Of a stretch of 41,601 nucleotides of DNA, positions 24,001 through 33,472 are shown piece by piece. The translations under genes and the position numbers were made by a program. The first letter of the stretch is position 1. Each line of letters starts with the position of its first letter. The DNA is from Sphacelaria rigidula (Eukaryota > Phaeophyceae > Sphacelariales), in assembly GCA_964200075.2 (NCBI GenBank), contig CAXNAA020000007.1, forward strand, positions 1 through 41,601, read 5' to 3'. Below the pieces are notes generated by a model, which worked only from the letters and a program-made list of their open reading frames with translations, searched no databases and was not told the origin of the DNA.

Positions 24001-24761
24001 TACGTTGCCAATTTGGAACTTCATTTGTGTCAGCATGGGTTTTATCGGACGTACGCGTTATGTGCGTCAGTCCTGCAAATTCTCACGAGCGGACAGAGCA
24101 GGTACCCTTCGACCTCATAGTGAACAACCGATCTGCAACGACAAATGGTGGTTCATTCACGTACTTGCCCTCATTGACCACGAAGGATGCAAGCGAGAAA
24201 TCAAGCGAGTATTTCGACGATGTCATCATCCCTGTTGCAACGTTTGAGCACGGTGGTGAAGACGGTGAACGCACCCGTTCTGATGTTCAAATGAACTTTC
24301 CAACTGTAGCTCGCTTGGAACCAGGAGGGTGCTCCAGCGGGGGATCTGTGGACATCCTCGTCTATGGCTTCAACTTTAAAAACTCAGCAGACCTAACTTG
24401 CTCCTTTGGTATTGTGCACGTGAAGGGGGCGTTTAAGTCGGACCGAGTGATTCAGTGCCGAGCGCCACAACATGCACCAGGCAAAGTACTCCTGGAGATA
24501 TCAAACGATGGTGCCACCTTTTCTGCTTCTGGCCAGGCGTTTACATTCGATGCAGATCCGTCTATACTGTCGGTTGACCCTTCTCACGGACCGACGGAGG
24601 GATCGACGACCGTGACGATCACGGGCAATTATTTCAAAAACTTTGCTAGCATCACGTGCCGATTTGGGGACGTCACCACGCCAGGAGTATATCTTACATC
24701 GAATCAGATGAGATGCCGGGCTCCTACCCTGGAAAGGCTAGCCTCGTCTACTTACGTACAG
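9071..24761 (+). CDS. Giant gene exon: 15.7-kb uninterrupted IPT/TIG array (about 53 units)
   Basis: One open frame of about 5,230 codons without an intron, flanked by a phase-2 acceptor (9070) and a CAG|GTACGA phase-0 donor. I count about 53 IPT/TIG units of about 88 residues (265 bp). Each opens with 'hydrophobic-x-P-x-x-G-x-x-x-G-G-T-x-V-x-V-x-G-x-x-F', then L-x-C-x-F-G and a C-x-x-P near the end; the two cysteines probably form the domain disulphide. Several units lack the glycines or the first cysteine (for example near 13100, 13610, 14690 and 21096). Six islands of 40-110 residues without IPT pattern interrupt the array. Many N-x-S/T sites fit a secreted, glycosylated protein. The IPT fold is known from plexins, MET, fibrocystin and some transcription factors; here the context is extracellular. 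Confidence 0.93.
10365..10710 (+). other. Non-IPT spacer island 1 in the giant exon
   Basis: About 115 codons between two B-type IPT units. They are rich in S, G, D and E with a few cysteines and no IPT pattern (it begins near WDSHSRQCASGVYPSEHAIG). The frame is continuous with the array. I recognise no fold; it is probably a flexible linker. Confidence 0.6.
12020..12275 (+). other. Non-IPT spacer island 2 in the giant exon
   Basis: About 85 codons, S, T and G-rich, with two cysteines (around NVPRRSCVSGEGHGN). It lies between a C-type and a B-type IPT unit and is not similar to island 1. Confidence 0.6.
18178..18390 (+). other. Non-IPT spacer island 3 in the giant exon
   Basis: About 70 codons with a WRCWENTNK segment and several histidines, between the IPT unit near 17930 and the one near 18402. 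There is no IPT pattern and no known fold. Confidence 0.55.
19495..19775 (+). other. Non-IPT spacer island 4 in the giant exon
   Basis: About 93 codons, S, T, E and H-rich, ending in a basic RYIPRDSRDRHN run. It lies between IPT units near 19250 and 19776. Confidence 0.55.
22258..22530 (+). other. Non-IPT spacer island 5 in the giant exon
   Basis: About 90 codons, G, Y and R-rich with two cysteines (GYRLCRSNFNG ... SAVCGSLRAPP). It lies between IPT units near 22008 and 22536. No known fold. Confidence 0.55.
24168..24300 (+). other. Non-IPT spacer island 6 in the giant exon
   Basis: About 45 acidic codons (DASEKSSEYFDDV ... HGGEDGERTRSD) before the IPT unit near 24315. This is the shortest of the islands. 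Confidence 0.55.
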
Positions 24762-25013
24762 GTACGAGGTAGTATGCACATTATTCTTCAAATTTGTTAG
24801 CAATAATCCCAATGGGACATGCACCGAGTAGCTCTCCCTCTTGGTGATGAATAAACTCGCTTGGGTACCGTACAGTACACCGCGTCCTTTGAGTTTGAAG
24901 CAGTGAGAAAGGGCAATACACTCTACTTTCACGGGCTTGAAAAATTAGGTGCCGTTATTGCATCCACGCGTGATTCACTTTCCGTCGCATTCATTCCATT
25001 TTCATCCGCATAG

Positions 25014-26046
25014 GTGAGCAACGACAACACCAGCTTCTCAGGCGGCTCCACCCTGTTCACGTATGACAGCACAATTAACGTCATCACGCTGAGCCCATCC
25101 GTGGGGATGACAAGTGGTGGAACAGACGTAGCTTTCGTAGGTGGATACTTTCTCAACACGACCAACATCGCATGCAAGTTCGGGTCCACCGCTGTTGCGG
25201 CCGCTTTCATCTCCAACACCGCAATACGCTGCACGTCGCCACCACACTCCGTGGGTGCGGTATCGGCCGAAGTTACTTCCAACGGCATCGACTTTTCCTT
25301 CTCAGGAAATATGTTCACGTATTCCCGCGACGTGACGATGAACTCAATCTGGCCTACGTTGGGGCCCGCCTCAAAGGGGGGCACTCTCGTGACCATCCAT
25401 GGAACAGGCTTTGAGAAGACGTCGGAGTTGTCGTGCACGTTCGGTGGCGTTTTAGGCATCACAACAACCTGGCTGTCGTCAACGGTGCTGATCTGCAGAA
25501 GCCCGCCGCATACGCCTGGCCTAGTATCTGTTCGGGTATCAAACAATGGGATTGACCAATCGGTAGATGCTCTGAAGTTTTTATATGTTAACGATCCCAC
25601 TGTAGAGGGCATCAAGCCAAGTCACATCATGGAGACCGGTCAGGTCCCGGTCTTCGTAAGCGGATCTAACTTCGTCAACACAACATCACTCGCTTGTCGA
25701 TTTGGCAGTGTTGTGGTGAGAGGATCCTTCTACACCCCGGAACTTCTGGTATGCACGGCGCCATCTCATTCGGCACAGTTGCGCTTGCAGCGCGAGGTTG
25801 GAAACTTCTCGGTGGAAGTATCCGTAAACGGTGTTGATTATACTGAGAGTGGGAAGATTATCGCGTACTGGAAAGGCAGCCAGCCTGGTCAATATGCGCG
25901 AGACTGGACGTCTGTCGTAACTCCGAATGGAACCTTCACCGATAGAGCAGCCAGCTTGAATTTCACCTTGTGTGATCCTGGGAGTTTCCAGCCGGCCTCA
26001 GGAGCAGTGCGATGCCTCCCTTGTCCTGTTGGTTTCGTCTGTCCCG
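25014..26046 (+). CDS. Giant gene exon: last three main-array IPT/TIG units and start of Cys-rich stalk
   Basis: A CATAG acceptor in phase 0 completes the IPT unit left open at 24761 (VSNDNTSFSGGSTLFTY). Three further units follow, near 25089 (LSPSVGMTSGGT), 25347 (IWPTLGPASKGGT) and 25608 (IKPSHIMETGQ). After a D-R-A-A-S linker comes CDPGSFQPASGAVRCLPCPV and GFVCP, the start of a GCC2/GCC3-type ephrin-receptor-like region. The donor is CCCG|GTAAGG, phase 1, and matches the next exon. Confidence 0.9.
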
Positions 26047-26594
26047 GTAAGGCTCCTCCCACAGAGATGGTTTCGATGGGGTGTTTCTGAGATGATCAGT
26101 GATTAAATGAATGCAGGATAACCTGTATCCATCGATTATCGTCGATAAACCGCAGTACATGGTGTCAAAGTGACGCAGGGTGTACGTTCAATGTGCAATG
26201 TAGGTTATCTTAGACTCACGAGCCTTCACTTGATGGGGAGTGCGACGCGGTGTGTGATAAGGTCAGCTTGTGCACCTACTGGTAGTTCCCGATATGTACT
26301 CGTCAGTATTTTGCCCCACCTGCATTCTGTCAGTATTTTGCCCCACCTGCATTCTTGGATGGCATGGGTCGCTCGCAGCGATCATACGGGACTGTAACGG
26401 TTGGCTGTTTGCTTCATTGTGCGCGTCGTGTAGTCATAATCTTCGGCAACAACGATAGCATCTTGGCTCTTGTATGGCGTGGACAAAACACCAAATGATG
26501 AGAGCTGCGAGTGAAGATACAAAGCGACGTAGCCGTATCGATTGTCTGAAGCTTCACAATACTCACCCTGCCTCCACTTTGTCCGTTTCCACAG
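26047..26594 (+). other. Intron of the giant gene with 27-bp tandem repeat
   Basis: 548 bases from a GTAAGG donor to a TTTCCACAG acceptor. It contains the 27-bp direct repeat listed separately. The short frames inside carry no domain pattern. Confidence 0.7.
26302..26355 (+). repeat. Perfect 27-bp tandem duplication
   Basis: Two identical adjacent copies, 26302-26328 and 26329-26355, each beginning GTCAGTATTTTGCCCC. They lie inside an intron and look like a recent slippage or duplication event. Confidence 0.9.
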
Positions 26595-27895
26595 GGTTTG
26601 GTCTCTCCATCCCGGTGGCGTGCCCTGCAGGCTTCGTTTGTAATGAGATTGGGCTCAGGTCTCCCTGGTCTCCTTGCCCTATGGGCCACTTTTGTACCCT
26701 GGGGATCAAGACCGCTCATTTCGGAGGAATATCTAATTCGTCTGAGGCTCACCAGTGGATTACCATTCCTAGCAGTGGGGCAGCCTACTTCAATTCTTCA
26801 TCTCGGATGCCAGGATTTCAGGAGTACGATCGTGTTGGCTCTGCAACCGGGAAGTTCCGGACAGAACACAGGCCAACAGCAACTGTTTTGGCTGAGCAAC
26901 CCGTTCCCTGTCCACTTGGCTACTACTGTGGCCAAGGCGTTGCGATCGAAACTCCTGGACATAAGAATTTCAGCACCCCACAGAGATGTTTCGATGGATT
27001 CTTTTGTCCGAGGGGATCGTTCTCCCCTCAAGGTTCCGGGCCGTGTCCGACCGGATACTTTTGCCCGACTCCATTGGAGGCTGTGGCGTGTCCACCAGGC
27101 CAGTTTTGTCCTGGTGTAGCAAACATGAAGCCGAGAGATTGCTTGCCGGGAACATTCAATCCAGACGAAGCCCAGTCCAACTGCACGCTGTGTGCAAGTG
27201 GTCATATATGCCCTGGATGGGCGCGTGTTCTCCCGGAAGCGTGTCCTCCGGGTTTTGTGTGCGTCGCCCGCGGCCTCTCTGCGCCGGTATTACTCTGCCC
27301 CTCGGGATATTTCTGTGAAGAAGGAACTTCGACGTTGAACCCTGCGGATCCCATTGAACAGCGTCCCTTACCATGCCCATCTGGCACGTTCTGCCTGGGT
27401 GGGGTTGCACACAATATAAGCATCGACTGGATAGCCTTGGCGCCCGAGGGAACTTCAGCACCCCAGACATGCACGGAGGGTACATATTGCGAGGAAGCGT
27501 CAGTGTCTCCCTCTGGATCGGGTCCATGTTTCGAGGGCCATTACTGTCCCCCAGGCATCAGCTACCCGATCGAAACTCCCATTGGGAACTTCGCGGCTGA
27601 CGAAGGGTCGGTAGTGCCGATGCTATGCTTTCCAGGAACATACGCGCCGCTAGCAGGGGCAAATGAATGCCGAGTATGCCCCGCAGGATACACGTGTCCT
27701 TCTTACGGCACATATGAGCCTACGATTTGCGAGGTGGGACACTACCGCTCTCTTTCCGATTCGGTGACTTGCAGACCGTGTCCTACAGGCACCTTTTCCT
27801 CTTCATTGGGAGTGACGGATGTGTCGTCATGTCTGCCGTGTCCTCCTGGCCGCATCTGCGGTCTCCAAGCTATGGTCAACCTCACGGCAAGCAAT
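26595..27895 (+). CDS. Giant gene exon: GCC2/GCC3 ephrin-receptor-like cysteine-rich stalk
   Basis: 433 codons after a phase-1 acceptor that completes a glycine codon. It contains about twelve C-P-x-G-x-x-C motifs, for example CPAGFVC, CPLGYYCGQG, CPTGYFCP, CPPGQFCPG and CPAGYTCPSYG. The spacing matches the GCC2/GCC3 (ephrin receptor-like) repeats common in large surface proteins of algae and protists. Disulphides would make it a rod. The exon ends at AAT|GTAAGC in phase 0. Confidence 0.9.
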
Positions 27896-28292
27896 GTAAG
27901 CGCGATCGCTGTTATCTTGAACGAAAAGCATGAGGTAGTGGATGGGTGATCGGGCTACTTCTATAAATATTGATCGCGTGGTGTATTTTAGTGTGTGCAT
28001 GTACGAGGCGACGAGGATAGTTCCATTCCACTGTGACATCGTTCGGCCAAATGTTACAACTGTGTATGACAGCTGGGTACTATGTGCGAGTTTCTCGCAT
28101 GGTTCCGGCGCAAGTAAACGACACATTATTTCCGCTGCACCGCTAAGCGCAAAAAGGCACTCTCGGCAAGCCCCCCGTGTGAAAATAGCGGGAGAGGATG
28201 GCTTCGATGTCACGCTGGACAAACAGCTGTGGGAGGAATCGGTAAACAGTTTGCCGCGATGAATGTATATTCATGTCCTCGCTTTTCTGCAG
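27896..28292 (+). other. Intron of the giant gene
   Basis: 397 bases between a GTAAGC donor and a TTTTCTGCAG acceptor. A 106-codon frame across it (27942-28262) is rejected as a chance frame. Nothing else was seen. Confidence 0.6.
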
Positions 28293-28469
28293 GTATGTCC
28301 TGCTGGGTACAATTGCGGCTCTGGCGCAGACCTTTCGACACAATTTTCTCATAAGTGTCCTGCCGGCTTGTTCTGCTCTGCTGGCGTCGAACCAAGCGGT
28401 CAATATGAGAGTGTGTGCGACGCAGGATACTACTGTATACGAGGGACACCGAACTATCTTGCTACACAG
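28293..28469 (+). CDS. Giant gene exon: Cys-rich stalk, continued
   Basis: 59 codons in phase 0 at both ends, with VCPAGYNCGSG, CPAGLFCSAG and CDAGYYCIRGTPNYLATQ. The same C-P-x-G-x-x-C plan as the previous exon. The donor is CAG|GTTCGT. Confidence 0.85.
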
Positions 28470-28519
28470 GTTCGTCGACGAAATCGTTCTTTCGTGAGAG
28501 AAACGTCGTAAAATGATTA

Positions 28520-28900
28520 GCTGAAGAGAACATGCCGATCCATCCATTAAGTCATCAATAGTTCATCGATTCTTCAGATAATATACAAGAATTGGGGAGA
28601 GGTCGACGAACTATTTGTTGCGCTCAGACTTCTGCGGTGCTATTACAGACCAGAGCTGCGATATGCTCGAAGGATGTCCACACCATGGTCGCGGCGGAAA
28701 GCCAGTGAGAAGAGACCCACTATGACCTGAAGAGAACACGTCTATCATCAATTTTTCAGATGGTTCACAAGTATTGGGAAGAGGTCGACAATATATATAT
28801 ATTGAGCTCAGACGTTCACGATGCTGTCGCAGACCAGAGCTCCAATACGCTCGGGAGATCTAATCACCACGATTGCGGCGCACAGCCAGTGACAAAGACC
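28520..28900 (+). repeat. Diverged tandem duplication inside an intron, period about 205 bp
   Basis: Copy 1 (about 28520-28720) and copy 2 (about 28725-28900) share blocks in order: CTGAAGAGAACA, TTCAGAT, GGTCGAC, GCTCAGAC, CAGACCAGAGCT, and GCCAGTGA near the end. Each copy contains a TTCAG acceptor-like site. Copy 2 has an added short TA run near 28790. No reading frame is conserved, so it is probably not a duplicated exon. Confidence 0.8.
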
Positions 28901-29027
28901 GTCAGTAGGACCGAGTCGCCACACAGACGCTATCAACGATACTGTAGACTGAGACGGCCTATATTCACCCTGGTCGGTTTTGGTGTTCCTGCTCCTTGTG
29001 GTGCTATATTTAATTCGCTGCTCGCAG

Positions 29028-29156
29028 AACAAGTGCCCTGTAGGGTATTACTGTCCCGTTGGCACGGCCTCAGGTACATCATCTGATGTCCGTTGCCCTC
29101 GGAAAACAACGAGCCTCGTGGGAGCTTCGGAGCTCTTGGAATGCATAATTGAAGCG
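29028..29156 (+). CDS. Giant gene exon: end of Cys-rich stalk
   Basis: 43 codons after a CTCGCAG acceptor, ending at GTGAGC, phase 0 at both ends. It encodes NKCPVGYYCPVGTASGTS, then VRCPRKT and ASELLECIIEA, the last of the C-P-x-G-Y-x-C motifs. Confidence 0.8.
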
Positions 29157-29560
29157 GTGAGCCAATTTTAGCGCACTTATGCATGCACTCTTGGAACGGC
29201 CTTCTCCCGCTAGCGACGTGGTATTAGTGTGGTGTTGCCTGAAAAATGTACGCATTGGTCAATCGGTTCGAGTGAGGGTGGGGCTGATTGCTCTCGAGCG
29301 TTTGGTACATTCAATATTCGTCAGGTGCACACAAGAAGTGGACTTGCTGCCGTGGGAACTTGTTTACGCTGGCAACAATATCGTGTAGCAATCCCTTGGA
29401 CTTACGTTTGTTGAGGGCATTTGAATAGATGGCCAAAACAGACGTTGGCAGAAATGGAACCGACCGAACACGAGTCCCAAGACGATCACGAATCAACCGG
29501 AGAGCATCCTGTCTCGGGCAGTGCTTGGCTCGAGTATTCTGGTGATTCTATTCGCGAACA
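29157..29560 (+). other. Intron of the giant gene with unresolved 3' end
   Basis: The GTGAGC donor is clear, but no acceptor gives an open, phase-correct start for the next exon. The GGGCAG at 29521 fits the phase but leads to TGA at 29543. No repeats were noticed. Confidence 0.45.
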
Positions 29561-29707
29561 TTGCTGTACGGTCACACCGGTCTTTTACGCGTGGTGACGA
29601 GCGATGGGCACTCTATTCCTTACACGAGGAATACAACGTGCGCGTTTACCATAGTCGATGTCGAGGCAGACCGTGGACAGTTCACGTCTGACTCGTGCGG
29701 GATTTCA
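29561..29707 (+). CDS. Giant gene exon: CUB-like piece (start unresolved)
   Basis: The frame reads GLLRVVTSDGHSIPYTRNTT, then CAFTIVDVEADRGQFTSDSC, resembling the 'G-x-I-x-S ... Y-x-x-N-x-x-C-x-x-x-I' opening of CUB domains. A donor at TCA|GTAGTA (29708) joins it in phase 0 to the exon at 29792. The open frame could also read straight through to 29977. The true start is unknown. Confidence 0.45.
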
Positions 29708-29791
29708 GTAGTATTATTTCGGTACAATAGTGTCTATCTACATACTGTAAAGTATATTTGCGCCTTCCATTCCTCACGACTGCATTTGCAG

Positions 29792-29944
29792 GTGGATGTA
29801 TGTGATAAGGTCGAGGTTAGCTCAAGGGACCCTTCTCTAGACGCATCATACTACAGTACGTTCTCTTACACTTTGCTGAGTGGATCAGGAGAAGTTGTTA
29901 GCTTCGACAGCACTCCAGCGAAGGATCCAACGGGGGAGGTGCAG
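29792..29944 (+). CDS. Giant gene exon: CUB-like piece, second half
   Basis: 51 codons after a TTTGCAG acceptor, with CAG|GTGCGT as donor. It encodes VDVCDKVEVSSRDPS, comparable to the 'C-x-D-x-V-x-V' strand of CUB domains, then YTLLSGSGEVVSFDSTPAKD. Phase 0 at both ends. Confidence 0.6.
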
Positions 29945-30173
29945 GTGCGTGTGAACAACGGGCGCGTCCGAGTGTGAGCTTCACGCCGAAAAAGTGTCAG
30001 GCATAGCAATCTTCGACATTCATAGGTCGTGTAACACGACATGCTCTTTCAATATCCTGCAACAACACCTCCGTGCACGGCTACCCGGCATAACATACTT
30101 CGAAGTATTGTTATAATAGAAGATTGGGAGGTACGAATAATTTTTCCGGCCGTGATATTCCGCCATTTTCCAG

Positions 30174-30635
30174 GTCCTGGAGAAAGTTATGCCAATCAAC
30201 GAGTCCGGATCTGACGCATTCTGGGTCAACGACACAATCGAGGTCTTTCGAGTCTGCCCGGAGTATGGCCCGCAGAACTCGAGCGAGACGATCACGATTA
30301 TTGGTCGTAACTTCCGAGATAGCGATATTTTGGCTTGCCGCTTCACGCCATGCACAGGTACTGCTGCTGGTCCCCTGAAGTGCGAAAGCCTAGGGTCTAG
30401 CGCCATATCGAATAACCAGAAGTCCATTCAAGTGGCAGGGACGTACATAGGGCCGACAAGGGTGGAATGCCCAGCGCCCATGTACAGATTCCCCTCCAAC
30501 GAGTCTCTCACGCTCCTCGACGGCGTGTGTGAATACGATGCTGCTGGAGCTCTTGCGTACGTCCAGAGCTGTGATGCAGGTGAATACTGTGAAGATGAAC
30601 CGGGCGCAGGACAGCGTTTCGTGTACGACACACTG
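30174..30635 (+). CDS. Giant gene exon: late single IPT-like unit and cysteine-rich segment
   Basis: 154 codons, TTTCCAG acceptor and CTG|GTGAGG donor, phase 0. It holds an isolated IPT-like unit, VFRVCPEYGPQNSSETITII followed by GRNFRDSDILACRF, well apart from the main array. Then come paired cysteines (VECPAPM, CEYDAAG, CDAGEYCEDEPG). Confidence 0.75.
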
Positions 30636-30868
30636 GTGAGGGCGTGGTGGCTGATTTTTACTGGAAATCCAACTGCTGCTTCATGCTGTATCGACTTGTC
30701 TAGTGCCGACTGCTTCACTAGCGACCCCGATTCCATGCGTGCGAAGAGGACAATTGTCCGGAATCCTGGTACTGGTGACATTTTTGCGGAAGTTCTTGTT
30801 TTTGTATAACGTGGGGATCCAATTTTCGTGTTACATGACTTCGCCGTTCACCATGTTCTGTCTGCCAG

Positions 30869-30958
30869 ATAACATGCACGGATGACGAAATAGGACAGGG
30901 GACTTGCGGAGATACCCCGATCGCTGAGAGGATGTGGAACCCGTGTTATAGCGCTGAG
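30869..30958 (+). CDS. Giant gene exon: short cysteine-containing segment
   Basis: 30 codons after a CTGCCAG acceptor, ending GAG|GTGTGC, phase 0. It encodes ITCTDDEIGQGTCGDTP and MWNPCYSAE. No known fold by itself; it joins in frame to the exon at 31219. Confidence 0.6.
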
Positions 30959-31218
30959 GTGTGCATTCGATACCATAAGCAGGCTTGCGGACAGAAGTGA
31001 TGGGCCTGACGACGCTCTCGATCACAAATGGTATCCGTGCTCGATGCCCAGCATGCACAAATCGATTCGAGACAATACTTGGACGGAAGCACATGGAAAC
31101 CGATCATGGCTCCTTTTCTGCTACACCTTACGCCGTATTCGACAGATGCCTGAAACGTAATCCGATACTTCGCCGATACTTCGCCCCCCTGATTATCTCC
31201 CCACTTCCCCCCGACCAG

Positions 31219-31368
31219 ATACGAATTGATGTCACCGTTTCTGGCACAGTGTTCAGCGGCGATGGCCTGTACTACGGCCACTCGACGCTGCCTGCCGACC
31301 TCGCTGAGGATAATTTCATGGACTACGTGGTGGGCGCCACTTCTACTACATACACACTCATTCGGCAG
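31219..31368 (+). CDS. Giant gene exon: beta-rich segment of unknown family
   Basis: 50 codons from CGACCAG|ATACGA to CAG|GTGATT, phase 0. It encodes IRIDVTVSGTVFSGDGLYYG and VVGATSTTYTLIRQ. A nearby tandem CCGATACTTCG (about 31166-31190) lies in the preceding intron. Confidence 0.65.
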
Positions 31369-31507
31369 GTGATTTAGTTGTTTCTTTGCCTTCGACGAGA
31401 CAAGCCTCGTATTGACGCACGGCAATTTTATTTCCTCACCCCCGGGTAATGACGCTGTTTCTATCGTCGGTAACCCTCACACTGAACCCCTCCAAAAATA
31501 CTACTAG

Positions 31508-31675
31508 GACTACTGGCTCAATGACACCGGGATGGTGGACATGGACACCCGAGCTTGCAGTGTGTGGAGAATCAGCGAGGAGAGCGAGCGAGAGCGTGAA
31601 TATGGATGGTTCCTTCTCCAGGCACTGCAAACAGCAAAGATTTCATACGACCTGTCGCACTTGCCGTCGAGCATG
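31508..31675 (+). CDS. Giant gene exon: beta-rich segment of unknown family
   Basis: 56 codons from ACTAG|GACTAC to ATG|GTGAGG, phase 0. It begins DYWLNDTGMVDMDTRACSVW and ends KISYDLSHLPSSM, which flows into VYDEHYKLAVYV of the next exon as one strand-turn-strand stretch. The middle contains a charged SEESERERE run. Confidence 0.6.
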
Positions 31676-31881
31676 GTGAGGTTATTAGTCGCATGGGTCG
31701 AGACATGCCCCCTATCACAACGCAAGTTGTGGATAAACACCATGGGTGATCACCGATGCACCTATGAGCGTTTGGGATAAGGACAACACTAGTTGCCATC
31801 GTGTGCGGGCAAGACTGCACGTTGAAGGCGGATGTGTTGACGCTCCTGAGCTTTTGTTGCCGTCACATACACAAAATTCAG

Positions 31882-32094
31882 GTGTACGATGAGCACTACA
31901 AGTTGGCCGTTTATGTCACGCCTAGTAGATGTGACGACGAGGTCTGTAACTCCGCGCGAGTACGACTGCCGGCGGAGGAGACGCTGCCATGCCGCCAGCC
32001 ACTGAACATGCCCCCCGGCTTCCTAGATTCAACGGTCCCGAAGAATCAGACGCTTAATTTCACAGTGTTTGCTCTTGAGGATGTCCTCGTGAAG
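31882..32094 (+). CDS. Giant gene exon: beta-rich segment of unknown family
   Basis: 71 codons, AATTCAG acceptor and AAG|GTGAGC donor, phase 0. It encodes VYDEHYKLAVYVTPSRCDDE, then ETLPCRQPLNMPPGFLDS and NQTLNFTVFALEDVLVK. There are three cysteines and an N-x-T site; it looks secreted. Confidence 0.7.
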
Positions 32095-32216
32095 GTGAGC
32101 TCAAGGCGGTGCAGGGTATTGAAAAAAATACTCGAAATTGGTCAGGTTTCGTTCGTTCTGAACAATGCTAAGCCGCGCGTGTCGCCAATCGCCCCTGTGT
32201 CGCGTGTGCACGCTAG

Positions 32217-32402
32217 GCGGAAGTTCACATTATGCACGGGCTGTACACGCCGTCAGCAGCGTTCTTCAAAAACACAACGACATTGCACAAGATTTCACCT
32301 GGCAGGGCGAAGACGCTTATGGGAACTGTCCCAGATAGCACTTTGAAATATAGCCGCAAGCTGAACCCATACGTGTCCTTCGAGGAGCGGGCAGTAGCCA
32401 AG
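32217..32402 (+). CDS. Giant gene exon: unknown extracellular segment
   Basis: 62 codons from CGCTAG|GCGGAA to AAG|GTCAGA, phase 0. It encodes AEVHIMHGLYTPSAAFFKNT, then MGTVPDSTLKYSRKLNPYVS and FEERAVAK. Confidence 0.65.
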
Positions 32403-32537
32403 GTCAGACTGCACAGTAAAGTTTGTCCGGGGGAACAAATCACCAGGAAACGCTGGCTACTCATCTGTGCTACGCTACGCCAGTTCCGTTCACTTATGTT
32501 CCTTGCCGACGGTTTGCCTTCCACTTGATTTTACCAG

Positions 32538-32786
32538 GAATACTTCTTCGTTGCCTACGTCAAGGAACTTACCATGCACTCAATATCGGCACCTCTCAAT
32601 ATGCCACCCCGGTATACGGACTTCGCGAGAGGGCGCGTGCTGATGGGATTCAATACATCAAGCCAGAACGTAGCCACACCATGGCTAAAAGATGACACTG
32701 CCGACGTTGCGATAGCAAGCGACTACTGGGACAACCCGGCAGCATCTGATGAGCTGGGCAAGGAACTCAAAGATACATTCCATGAG
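32538..32786 (+). CDS. Giant gene exon: unknown extracellular segment
   Basis: 83 codons from TTACCAG|GAATAC to GAG|GTGTGC, phase 0. It encodes EYFFVAYVKELTMHSISAPL, then PPRYTDFARGRVLMGFNTSS and a D-E-L-G-K-E-L-K-D helix. It continues the previous exon and resembles nothing I can name. Confidence 0.7.
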
Positions 32787-32819
32787 GTGTGCAGTTATCG
32801 AATTTCATTATGTCCCTAG

Positions 32820-32924
32820 GCCTCTGCGAAATCATGGCGAAGCGAGTATGACCACCGCGGGCTCTACATTGCTGTAAACGGCGGTGTCCAGCTTGTTTTC
32901 TCAAACAGCACATCATTTTCTGTC
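32820..32924 (+). CDS. Giant gene exon: unknown extracellular segment
   Basis: 35 codons from CCCTAG|GCCTCT to GTC|GTGAGT, phase 0. It encodes SWRSEYDHRGLYIAVNGGVQ and LVFSNSTSFSV. Confidence 0.65.
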
Positions 32925-33077
32925 GTGAGTACTTCAGCCCTCTCTTCGCGAACATTGCCGTACCCCCTGGAATACCGTACAAGCCATAGACATCGGTATT
33001 GAGTTGAGGGTACTTGGAGATTCTGATGCGATCCGATAAACAGCGTACTCCGCCTCGTCTCGACGACGCACTCTCAG

Positions 33078-33256
33078 GTGTTCGATGAATTCAGTACTGT
33101 GGAAGGATCTCCGATATACAGCTTCACGCAAATGATGCTGCCGTACATGCCGTACTTTTCGAACTGCCGAGGGTTCGACTCGCACATTCCCGTGTATGCT
33201 CTTGTGGAGAGTAGCCAGTGCTCACTTCCGGATGACCAGTCCTCAGACTGGTGGAG
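33078..33256 (+). CDS. Giant gene exon: unknown extracellular segment
   Basis: It starts in phase 0 after TCTCAG and ends in phase 2 (AG|GTGAGG). It encodes VFDEFSTVEGSPIYSFTQMM, then YFSNCRGFDSHIPVYALVES. The split arginine codon is completed by the exon at 33358, which supports the junction. Confidence 0.75.
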
Positions 33257-33357
33257 GTGAGGTGACCGCCCGGCTTTGATAGCTGACAACTGGGAATCAC
33301 GTTGAGCAGCCTGAATTGTTGATCACTAAGCAACTAGTGTTGTCGTGTCTGCCCCAG

Positions 33358-33472
33358 GTATGCTCACCCTGTTTTCCCTCACGAAGACGACGTCGTTCAT
33401 GTGGGACCTTGGGACGTTGGACAGATGCCAATAGCCGACTGGTGCACCTACTCCATCGAATGTCAATACGAG
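33358..33472 (+). CDS. Giant gene exon: unknown extracellular segment
   Basis: It starts in phase 2 after GCCCCAG and ends GAG|GTAGGC. Read in the phase set by the previous exon it gives YAHPVFPHEDDVVHVGPWDV, then MPIADWCTYSIECQYE. The other two frames do not continue. Confidence 0.75.

Noticed and set aside
28760-29086. 108-codon frame over the intron duplication and the exon at 29028
   Set aside because: The true exon at 29028 is read in another frame that continues the CPVGYYCPVG motif.
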